From: Azolla caroliniana | Taxonomy: Eukaryota; Polypodiophyta | Direction of reading: 5' to 3' | Assembly: GCA_043228905.1 (NCBI GenBank) | Contig: JBHGNT010000010.1 | Span: 14,756,001-14,820,000, forward strand | Length of the DNA stretch: 64,000 nt | In this document: in pieces, positions 44,211-53,483 of the stretch | Layout of the letters: each line of letters starts with the position of its first letter | How positions within the stretch are numbered: the first letter of the stretch is position 1 | Notes under the pieces: model-generated | Database searches by the model: none | Told to the model about the DNA's origin: nothing | What the model saw: only the letters and a program-made list of their open reading frames with translations | Made by a program: the position numbers and the translations under genes

Positions 44211-45655
44211 ATTTAGTCTAGTCTTCTAAATAGTCACTACTCATTCTTCAACGAGGTATGTCCATGCTTTAGCATAATCAACTACAACATGGTCATTGGT
44301 CTATCCACAAACATTTCGCTTCAATGGTGGTATACTCCAACATTAATAGGTCATTCATTTGCTTTGTGAACCCTAAAATTAGTCATAGTTTACTTCAACC
44401 GTGTCTAACAAAATTATTTGGACAATGTTGTAAATTCGAGAGCATCTTGCTTCATAAACATTTGTCAACCACTTTATGCATATCATGTGTGTGCAAAGTC
44501 TTAAAACGACAAAACTACATTCTCTTGTAGATTCTCTACTATGGGATGAAATATGAACTTTATAATAACATACTAGTTTAAGGAAACGTGAGTTATTAAA
44601 AATGTACTATGTGTCTCACAGTCATGAACTTTTCCACCACCATTCGAATGGAAAGATCATCAATCTTGGCTGAACATAAAATACAAAAACTATTCACTTG
44701 TCATTTTCTTTCATGATCATTAGAACTAGAATCATTGTTTCCCCTCACTTTGGTTGTTCCTACTATTTGAAGGCATCACCTTTTTCTTTTTCTTTTCTTG
44801 CATTGCTCTATACCAATTTCCATATCCATATGACCCATTTTTGTTGGACTTTTAGTGGAGATTCAAACCTCATTACCATGTATATAGTTGTCAAAGAGAA
44901 TGGATTGGATTTTCGCGAAAAGGTGATGCCCAAAGCGGCTATCTAAAACAAGTCATGGTGTTTGATCATACTCAACACATTTGTGTATCTGTGATGTCTA
45001 GCCCCAAAATCACATTTTCACATCTAATGTTTTTATGAACACCAATATGGATTTATGTTTAGCCTTTAATTCGAATAGTCCCTTGAAATAATATTGGCAT
45101 GTGTGTGAGCATACAATGAACAAGAGTTTAACCTTACTTGGCATACTTTCCTTTCTTGTCCATCCAAGACACGTTTGTCCAACCATATTGAATTGAACAA
45201 AAAGGTGTATGTTCCACTTTTGTGCCATAATCGCATGTATTTATATAAAATTGTTGTCCTATCTTGATTAGACTTTAGAGCTAACATAGCATGCATTTGA
45301 ACATACAACAAGGGAGGTCATTGAAAATTCACTATATTTACAACCAATAATATTGTGACATAACATGTATTTATACATGATTATTTAGTCCGAACCATGC
45401 CGTAATGTGCACATAAACATAGAACATTAAGGAAAGGTTTCCCCACATGGATTTTTTCTTAGCAATTAAGTTTGAATGAGACCTTTGAGAAAACAATGGC
45501 TTGCATGTGTAACATACAAAAGCCATGTGAATACCTCTCTATCTCTTTTCTTTTTTTAATAAATGTGTGTGAAAAACACTACTTACAATGGGTAGTGGAA
45601 CATGTTGAATTGCCTATAGGCAAAACTAACACTCCGCTGAGAAAAGAATCTCTTT
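44211..45655. other. No gene seen
   Basis: AT-rich intergenic sequence with only short open frames on both strands; none resembles a known family. Confidence 0.45.
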
Positions 45656-45663
45656 CTCTCATC

Positions 45664-45860
45664 GTAATTAGCTTACCCTATCGGTAAGTTGTTACACTAT
45701 AAGCCACTATGTCTTCTTCTCTCTATTATATACGTATCTCTTCTTCTTTTTTATTATTGTAATTAGCTTACCCTATTGGTAAGTTGTTACACTATGACAA
45801 GTCACTATGTCTTGGGGTTGAAACCCAATTTTACTCACCTCTCTATTATATACTTCATAC
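45664..45860 (+). mobile_element. Two tandem tRNA-derived SINE heads
   Basis: GTAATTAGCTTACCCTAT(T/C)GGTAAGTTGTTACACTAT occurs at about 45665 and again at about 45760. TAGCTTACCCTATTGG fits a Pol III A box (TRGYNNANNNGG). In the second copy GGGGTTGAAACCC follows about 50 bp downstream and fits a B box. The first copy has lost the B box in a deletion of roughly 30 bp but keeps the downstream CTCTCTATTATATAC. The sequences are too degenerate to be tRNAs, so short interspersed elements are the best reading. Confidence 0.55.
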
Positions 45861-47690
45861 ATTATCTCTTAATTCACTAGATGCCATTGTGGAATGTAGG
45901 GCCATCTGAGCTACATACATCTCTCTCTCTTTTTTCATACTCGAGGTACTCTGATATTTCTATAAGTGGTCTATAAGAAGGAAAAAGGAGAAAATTAGTT
46001 GGAGAGTTCATGCATAAAGAAATGTCTTAATGTTTGAAATGACATGAAAAAACAATCCCCCGCAAAAAAGAAGAAGGATTAGTCATTGTCCTTGATGAAC
46101 ATATTCAAAAAGTGCCTTTGAAATTGTTCTCTCAAATTCCCAAATATCTTGGACAAAGAATGACCATTCCAAAGTTCCTTGCCTTCTCTTTATAGATTGT
46201 GTAGGAATTTATGGAGTCTGATTCAATTACCAAAAATACTTTGCAATTAGTTCTATAGTAGCATCCACCTTCATTTATTTAGTCTCCTAGCATGAAATGT
46301 TGACTACCTTCTAGAAATTTTGGCTCATAACTAACCTCTCCCATCTTATGTGTGTCTATTCAAATACCACAATATAACAATGACTACCTCCTGGATTAGT
46401 AAAGGTTGCTAATAGCTATAGTCTATGATACCATGCTACCTCATGTCTACATATATGAGAAGGAGCACATTGAGATACAACGTAACATACTCCCTATCCA
46501 TAGGTGATCATAAATAGTAATGTTAAAAACTTATGAGTTTTCTCCATGTCCAAATGTTTGAACACAAGGAATACCATGGAAATCCCTCATATCATAGCTC
46601 CTAAGCTCAAGGACATACGGAAAACTTTTTTTTTTCTTCTCTTGAGCAATACTTGCTTGATGAGGATGGTGGTATAATGGAAGATTCAAGCTCACAATAA
46701 TCCTTGGAAGATTTGTGCTCACAAGCATCCTCCACATGATTAGTCATAGGCTTCTTTTTTCGAATAAATGTGTTTGCTCAACGAGCTTGTAACATAACAT
46801 CTAATATAAAACTTTCCACTCTTAACTAAAATGCATATGCGATGTTGTTTTGTGCATTAGATTTCCATAAAAACCAAAATGGGTCTGAAAAAGTGGTTTT
46901 GGGTATATTTGTGACCCTAAATTATCATGTGTTTCCAACCATGAGGAGACAATGAAAACATCTAAAAAGGATCCATAAAAGAACATGCAAACAAAACCTA
47001 TTAAGTGTACCAATTCCGACCTAGTAAACCCCCATCACAACATTTGCAAACATAGATGGTATATTCATGGCTATTAGAGGATCGATCTCGAGAAGTTTCT
47101 ATCTAGACATAGAACCATTTAGGCACGGCTTTGATCGATGCTATGACATTGGACAATGGGCGTGGACCGTTGCTAAGGCAAACACAGGGGCTTAAACAAA
47201 CTCTCGCAACGTGTTAAGGGGAACTTTGAAGGCATTAAACGGGTTACAAGAGCGGGGATATTTTGACAGGAGATAAAAGAGGTCGGGTTCTTTGTGGGTC
47301 ATAGAGCGGTGCTAGTCGAATGGGCTATGCTAATTGTATCGGTTACTAATTGCAAAAGTAGGGGCAACAAATCCACATGGCGAACGAAGGCAACGGTGTG
47401 TGAGGGCCCAAGGCTAATAATAATATGAACGAACGGCTCCAACGAGGAGCATGGCGGACAAAGCGAGTGCGGTAGAGTGTTGGATCGATCGAGGCTAATG
47501 ACCGGCTAAATAAATGACCGGCCGGCCGCCTTGGCTCTCTATCTTTAACAACAAACACGAGGGACAAAATAAAATAAACACAAACAAACAGACAGACAAG
47601 ACAGAAAGGGATTTATTTTTCTGAGTTTGCGAGGCAAACAAAAGGAAAATAACTGCACAAAAAGAAAAAAATGAACATGACGATGAACAG
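45861..47690. other. Intergenic; promoter side of the 48-kb gene
   Basis: No gene is seen. From about 47100 the composition becomes more GC-rich and contains GGCCGGCC at 47519, suggesting promoter-proximal sequence of the gene at 48211. Confidence 0.45.
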
Positions 47691-47934
47691 ACGCCCCCAA
47701 CGATCTTCTGTAGCGTGCCCATGCTCATTCCTGCAACGCTTCACTCCTCATTTCTTCCTATTCTTCTTCTTCTCCATCTCTTTCTCCTGCTTCCTCCTGT
47801 AATTTTTCATATCTCTCGGCTCAGTCACTCAGTACATTCAGTCAGTCTCCTCCTCCTCTTCTTCTTCTTCTTCTTCACACGTATTTTTCCTGCACCAAAT
47901 GTATAAGCCGTAGAGAAACTCCAGAATCAGGCTG

Positions 47935-48228
47935 CCCCTAGAGACAGACCAGAATCAGAGTTAGGGTTTCCTGTTCTCCTATGCTTTCTAATACCTGGCT
48001 TTTGCACAAAAGATAGAAGATATATCCTTTCTTAGTGAAATACTCTAATTAGGGCTGAGGTTAGAGAAGGCTTAATCTTGCCCTATGCTTCATGAATGTT
48101 TATATGGTTTTGCTCAAATTTATACCCCCCCTGAAGAGAAAGACTATAATCAGCCTTAGGGTTACGGTGGCTCTTCTCCCGTTGGATTACAAATATATGG
48201 TTTTGCACAAATGTATACATCTAGAGAA
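47935..48228 (+). repeat. Threefold degenerate repeat in the leader of the 48-kb gene
   Basis: Three stretches (about 47941-48020, 48045-48127 and 48132-48228) share AATCAG/TTAGGGTT, a TTCTCC or CTTGCCC element, then a GGYTTTTGCNCAAA element and GAGAAAG or AGATAGAAG. TATATGGTTTTGC(A/T)CAAAT(G/T)TATAC is nearly identical at 48101-48125 and 48193-48218. The start codon ATG at 48211 lies inside the third copy; the second has TTT at the same place. Confidence 0.6.
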
Positions 48229-49722
48229 AGAACAGGTCTAGATTTAGGTCTAGGCGTAGGTTTAGAGTTAGAATTAGGGTTAGGGTTTCACACTTCACCT
48301 CCTAGAAGAACATATACTACTAATTCTGCTAGTAATAGTAACATAAGATTCATACCGCCATCCCGACACACATCATCCAATTCTACTATGAGCCGATGCT
48401 TCGACAAGACCCGAAAAACCGTTGGTTTTGACCATAGGAACCCCCCCTTTGGAAGAAGCCAATCAGTTAACCGATCCCGAAGTGGTAGTTACACCAGCAA
48501 TGGAAAAGCTTCTTGTGGTAACAATATCGATAACCATAACAGTAACAATAGAAGAAGAAGAAATGATAGCCCTACGACATTTTCGAGGCCACCTCATGAT
48601 ACCATGGTCCAATCAAAATCAAAAGGTGGTGAAAATGCCGACTTAGACGTGTTGCTTCGTCGCCTCTCGGTTCTTCAACTCGAGATGAAAGATTTGTTAA
48701 ATGGGAGGTCTCTTAAAGATAGATTGCAAGTCATTGGTCAAAAGACGGATGACAATGATAACCATTTCTCGAACTCGAATGATAATTGTTATAGTAGCAG
48801 TGGTAGTAGTGGTAGTAGTAGTAGTAGTAGTAGTAGCTCAAGTCGAGACCATCATGCAAAGGGTAAATCTCGTGTAAAAGAGAAAAACAATGAACCTAAA
48901 GGTCTTCCGCAAAATCACTCCAATGGATCGAAAGAGAAAGGTAAGAAGCATTCTATGAGCAAAAAGGAAGAAGAAAGAGAAGTAGAAGGTCGTGTTGCTA
49001 TGAGAAGAGAAGATCATGGGGGTGGAACCCATGGAAAGATTGAAGTAAAAGAGTCAAAATATGATACCATGGATGAATTGGCTAGAGAGACGCGCGACGA
49101 GATTTCCGAAGAAAGAAAGCAAATAATTCATCTATGGCAAGAGTATAATTGTGATTTGCATTTAAAACGAATCATTGATGTTTCTCGAAAGGATGCTGCC
49201 TTCAGAATGCTCGAAAAAGTCATCCATTCAAGGCTTACATATTACATGTTGCAATACATCGCAGCAGTGGCAAAGGGTCTCATAGGAGATGAAAAGACTC
49301 ATTATCTATGTTTTTTCAAGAGGGAAGGTCCTTTTCGGACCAAACCGTTGAATGAAGGCACATATTGCGAGCTTCTAAATTTCATGTGTAAACAACCAAA
49401 TCCAGCTAGGGATGTGGTAAAAGCTTTGGAAGTGTCGGAGGAAGGGCTAGAAGAAGAAGGAGGACGAGCCGGTTATAACCCGACTGCGATAGGAAATGTT
49501 CGAGCCCAAATGAGAGTGTTCTTGTCGGTAGCGGGATCCTATGCAAATACGGTTGCTTCTCAAACCGAAAGTGTTGAGGATCTATTTACATGTGAATTCT
49601 TGAAAGATCTCACACAAGCTGCTAACCAAGGTAAATTGGGTGCTCTACAAAATGCTCACCAATTAATCAAACTAGCTTGCTTTCTGGTTCTAAAACAAAT
49701 GGATATCTCGTTCATTGGTTGA
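48211..49722 (+). CDS. Intronless 503-aa protein of unknown function
   Basis: I do not recognise the family. The single open frame starts at ATG 48211 and ends in TGA. The first 140 residues are basic, Ser/Arg/Asn-rich and probably disordered, after an odd alternating stretch LDLGLGVGLELELGLGF at residues 10-26. A helical segment (LDVLLRRLSVLQLEMKDLLN, about residues 144-166) follows. Residues 185-285 are Ser-, Lys- and Glu-rich. From about 286 to the end there is a compact, mostly helical domain with ISEERKQIIHLWQEYNCDLH, FRMLEKVIHSRLTYYMLQYI, GPFRTKPLNEGTYCELLNFM and LIKLACFLVLKQMDISFIG. I see no signal peptide, membrane segment or catalytic signature. The ordered C-terminal domain, normal codon use and long pyrimidine-rich leader argue for a real gene. 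Upstream ATGs in the leader (for example 47720) may dampen translation. Confidence 0.75.
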   Translation: MYTSRERTGLDLGLGVGLELELGLGFHTSPPRRTYTTNSASNSNIRFIPPSRHTSSNSTMSRCFDKTRKTVGFDHRNPPFGRSQSVNRSRSGSYTSNGKASCGNNIDNHNSNNRRRRNDSPTTFSRPPHDTMVQSKSKGGENADLDVLLRRLSVLQLEMKDLLNGRSLKDRLQVIGQKTDDNDNHFSNSNDNCYSSSGSSGSSSSSSSSSSRDHHAKGKSRVKEKNNEPKGLPQNHSNGSKEKGKKHSMSKKEEEREVEGRVAMRREDHGGGTHGKIEVKESKYDTMDELARETRDEISEERKQIIHLWQEYNCDLHLKRIIDVSRKDAAFRMLEKVIHSRLTYYMLQYIAAVAKGLIGDEKTHYLCFFKREGPFRTKPLNEGTYCELLNFMCKQPNPARDVVKALEVSEEGLEEEGGRAGYNPTAIGNVRAQMRVFLSVAGSYANTVASQTESVEDLFTCEFLKDLTQAANQGKLGALQNAHQLIKLACFLVLKQMDISFIG

Positions 49723-51995
49723 TTTGGTCACGAGAAAGCTATTATATGGCCGATTAGCTTTGTATGGAATGGAGAAAAAAAGAAGAGTTAGAGAGTAAGA
49801 ATGATGCAATGGCTATATACCTTTACCTTTTAAAGATTATTGGCACTACTTGTGACTTTGATGGAAAAAAAGGTTTGGCATATACAAAAGCAAAAGCAAA
49901 AGAAGATGGCAAAGGAAATGGAATCACAAAGGAAGGGAAAATGCAAAAGAGAAGCATGAAGGAAAAAGGAAAACATATATTGATTCATGTGTAGAAAGTG
50001 GGTTATCTTGGCCGGTCTCCGAAAACACCATTCATTCCTTCTTTTATGCTCTTGTGCATTGCCGATTCGGTCATTGCACTTGAAATCTTTGTACAAAAGC
50101 TTTATTTCTTGAGGTAAACATTGAAGTCTTAACCTCCTTGATTGGACTTTGATGACTTCTTATATTTCTCATTGTGTCATGCACCCCCACTCACCCATAG
50201 ATGTTATGTGTGTATATATTTTTATGTGTGGGTGTCCGTGGTGTTTAGTGTTGTTAAACTTGTCATTAATACTATAAGATTGATTTGGAGGAGGCAATGG
50301 AGTTGTATCTATGTATTTGTTGTTTTTTAATTGTTTTCTCTAGCTATTACTTTTCCTTTTCTCCACATGGCATGTACACCCATTGTGTTCCATTTGCACA
50401 TGTAGAGAACCTTAAAGAAAAACTTTACGTGTGAATGGACATATTATCCATGCCATGAGAATTTTGGAACTAATAACATTGTGAGCAAAATCTGAAAATC
50501 AATCAATGATCCACGAGTGTTGCATGAAATGAGCCGATGTAATTGAAACAACTGCTTCCTCTAATGCTAAATGATGTTTTTTCTATATTAACATCAATGT
50601 TTATTTTTGCAATTTACCACATAGGTTATTACATATTCTCTCCTTTTCTTTTATTGTAGTTAGCTTACTCTATTGGTAAGTTGTTATATATATATATATA
50701 TATATAAGTTAGCCTTAATTATGGAAGACATTTAGATTGATTCAATGTGAATAATTATAAAACATATAAATCTAACTATTTTTTAGCATCATGTATCGAT
50801 ATAACACTATAAAGGGCATATATAACAAATGCACACACATATATATGAATGTATTAATATCGATTTTTTATCTTTCATTGAATTTAGGGTAGCTTTAATT
50901 AAGATTCCTCCTTTAGCAGAAGTGACTAAACTAGAGTGTATCATGTATGTCATGCCCTCTATTCACATAATTAGTATTGTGTTTTAGTGTGATTCTCGAG
51001 CTTCCATTTCTTTTGCTCTCGCCACTATGACTAATGAATTAGTCATCCGAAAATAAGTTAGGAAGTTAAAAATATAAACACGAAGAAACTAACGTTTGAT
51101 CCACATGAAAAGCTTACTTGTAGAGAAGTTTCCACTTTTCACTAAGAGAAGCTAATCCTTGTTGAACTCCTTAATATTGACGAGATTCCCAAGATTTTAG
51201 ATTAGAAATTCAATAGTTTTAAGAGGATAGATCAACGAAATTTATTTGGAAGATGGAAACATAAGCGACTTGTAAGTCATTGCTTTTGCACCTTTCCGAC
51301 ACTCTCAAAGGAATTTGCACCCATGTATCCTGCTTTGGTTCTACCCCAAATTCAAGTATATGAATCCCAATATCAAGGCTCAACACTTATAATGATACCA
51401 TATAGAGCATTGTGTGGAATTGTTGCTTCTCACTTGTTTCATGACGAGTGGGTATCCCATGCATACTCATACTCCATCCCACACTCTCATTTAACCAAGC
51501 ACGAATAACGATCATCAACACATTAATAATCAATCACCGAAATTTGGCTTCATAACCCAACTTCCCACCATGTTTCTATATGTTGTTGAAAACTTATTAT
51601 TTTATGGTACATGAGAAATACTTTTGAATACGAGTTTTTTCATGTCTTGATAATATTTGTTTTTCATGTATTCACAGTTTCTCTCTCAACGATTTTGGGT
51701 GCTTGTTTTATGCATGATGTACTAGGCAATATATTGTAAAAAATTGTGAAAGTTTATAAAGTGGACATCAAAATGACCAGACTAAAATGTATGATGGTTA
51801 TTGGCACGTTTGGTCAATACTTGGCACATTTTAGGTCAATATTGGTTTGTCCAACCTAAGCATGCTAAAAAAAACAACGGATAATTTTTTGCCATAGAAA
51901 ACGGGACGTATGGCTTGACATTCAATTTGAACTATAGGGTCCAATGTACTGTCATGATCAACCAATAAACATGATATCTACACTATTGCAAAAAA
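49723..51995. other. Intergenic; no gene seen
   Basis: The first 350 bases are the probable 3' UTR of the unknown gene. An additional truncated SINE head (GTAGTTAGCTTACTCTATTGG) lies at about 50656-50683, followed directly by an (AT)n tract to 50706. The rest is AT-rich without signal. Confidence 0.5.
50656..50706 (+). mobile_element. Truncated SINE head followed by (AT)n
   Basis: The sequence TTAGCTTACTCTATTGGTAA plus GTTGTTA matches the two SINE heads at 45.7 kb over the A-box half. It breaks off into an (AT)n run where the others continue. Confidence 0.5.
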
Positions 51996-52046
51996 TATAT
52001 CCCGTGGTAAGATTGTACCGTAGTATTCTATACACGTGGATAAAGT
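51996..52046 (-). repeat. Inverted fragment of the palindromic TG..CA element
   Basis: The 51-bp stretch containing GGTAAGATTGTACCGTAGTA and TTCTATACACGTGGATAAAG is the reverse complement of 42887-42937, with a difference only at its edge. It has no terminal inverted repeat of its own, so it is a fragment. Confidence 0.8.
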
Positions 52047-52396
52047 GTGAGGGTTAAACGAGAGTGTAAAGAAGGGAAGGATTACTTTTAATACTTGGGA
52101 TTGAGACAACCCATTAAGGTCAAGTGTGAACTTGCATGGGGGCCTTAGGTCTGGCTATAAATATGAGGCCTATTTGGGACCTCTTGACTACGTCGAGACT
52201 CTGTCCTTGTGGTGGATCAACTCTTATAGCGAGCGTGCCAGTACCAGGTATGGGACACGAATCGAGGCTCGAGTTCGTCTCAATCCCTTCGCTCGGGGAT
52301 GGTCGAGTGGATTGACACCCTTCTTTCTCTCTCTCCTTTCTATTTATCTATCCATTAATTCCTTATCATATGCTTACATTAGGATCTAGGTCTAAC
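52047..52396 (+). repeat. LTR-like segment with TATA box
   Basis: The segment begins TGTGAGGG and ends TCTAACA, and has GGCTATAAATATGAGG at about 52153, a strong TATA box, followed by a GC-richer stretch with GTCGAGACTCTGTCC and ending in a T/C-rich stretch. This promoter-then-polyadenylation layout resembles an LTR (about 350 bp). I see no target duplication, primer-binding site or partner, so the call is tentative. Confidence 0.35.
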
Positions 52397-52939
52397 ACCA
52401 CCAATGTAAGAAGTGCTACAAAGTTTCATAAGTTGTTTGCCCAACTTATGTCATTGCCAAGTATTTTGTACCTCATCAAGGTTTTTTGTCTTGATGTTCA
52501 ATCTAAATTTGGCATAATGTAACCAAACATCGCCATCCATGAACTAAATATTTTAAATTCGTATCCCCCTTTGGAGCCAATGCTTTTGTGCCACATAAGC
52601 ATAGATAATACGAAAAGGGACAAGTTATGGATAAGGCAAACATAACACAGAAATGGGCCCATGTGATCATCAAAACAAGAAAGTATTGACTTTTTTCGAG
52701 TGTTCTTAGTACAAATGTGCAATAACGTGACAAAGATAAGACCATAGTTTTTTATTTTTTGCAAAGCCCACAGTTTCTCTTCTCTCTCTCTCTCTTTCCG
52801 AAACTCGTGATGGACAAAGGAATATCGATTTTGGCTTAAGATGTTTCACACTAGCATCGATTTCGTGCCGAGATGTTCATACGAGCTCGATACCAATGGT
52901 TTCGCGGAGGCCCACCTGGGGCACATTCTCTCTCATTCA

Positions 52940-53033
<94 letters not shown>

Positions 53034-53340
53034 ATCGAAGCATGGTGGGCCAGGCGAAACGGAAGCCTCGACACACACAGACACACACACGCTAGGATAA
53101 CGGAGCTGACAAGAGGGTTGAGGCGGGCCAATTTTTGTTAAGCCGACCGATGATGTCCCGTCGTCCCCTGCCCCCCGCCGAGCTTCTCTTATGGGTCTCT
53201 GTGTGGTCTATCTCTTGGGAGAAGGAGCTATAAGGGTGGCTCTTGTTTTGGTGCCCACAGGAAAGCACGCAATTTAGAGAAAAAAGGAAAAGGAATTTAA
53301 GAAGAAGAAGAAGAAGAAACAGGGGCCAGATGTATATGTA
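52397..53340. other. Intergenic, upstream of the MEE14-like gene
   Basis: No gene is seen. The region contains the compound microsatellite at 52940-53031 and a GC-richer stretch (53040-53270) with GAGGCGGGCCAAT, likely promoter-proximal. Confidence 0.5.
52940..53031. repeat. Compound (TC)n-(AC)n-(TC)n microsatellite
   Basis: About 20 bp of TC, 36 bp of AC and 35 bp of TC, without interruptions. A short ACACAC tract recurs at 53073-53090. Confidence 0.95.
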
Positions 53341-53483
53341 CTTATTATGTATGTATGTATATATAGTGTATATGAAGAAGGAAGGAAACAGAGCATTCTC
53401 TCTGTTCCTTCTTATCCACCACACCTTTCATACATACTGATACAATACATACCCACATAATACACAGAGCCCCCCCCACCCCA
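53341..53483 (+). promoter_or_regulatory. Probable core promoter and 5' UTR of the MEE14-like gene
   Basis: TATATATAGTGTATATG at about 53358 is the best TATA candidate. A start about 30 bp further gives a 5' UTR of about 90 nt ending in a C-rich stretch immediately before ATG 53484. This is inferred from position. Confidence 0.35.

Noticed and set aside
45760-45835. A functional tRNA gene
   Set aside because: Same reasoning: the B-box-like GGGGTTGAAACCC is present, yet no acceptor stem or 7-base anticodon loop can be drawn.
47346-47906. Short open frames on both strands in the leader of the 48-kb gene
   Set aside because: The plus-strand frame is a Leu/Phe run from pyrimidine-rich leader; the minus-strand ones have no recognisable domain. 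They may act as upstream open frames but not as genes.
49764-49994. 76-codon frame downstream of the unknown gene
   Set aside because: Lys-rich translation of A-rich probable 3' UTR; no signal of its own.
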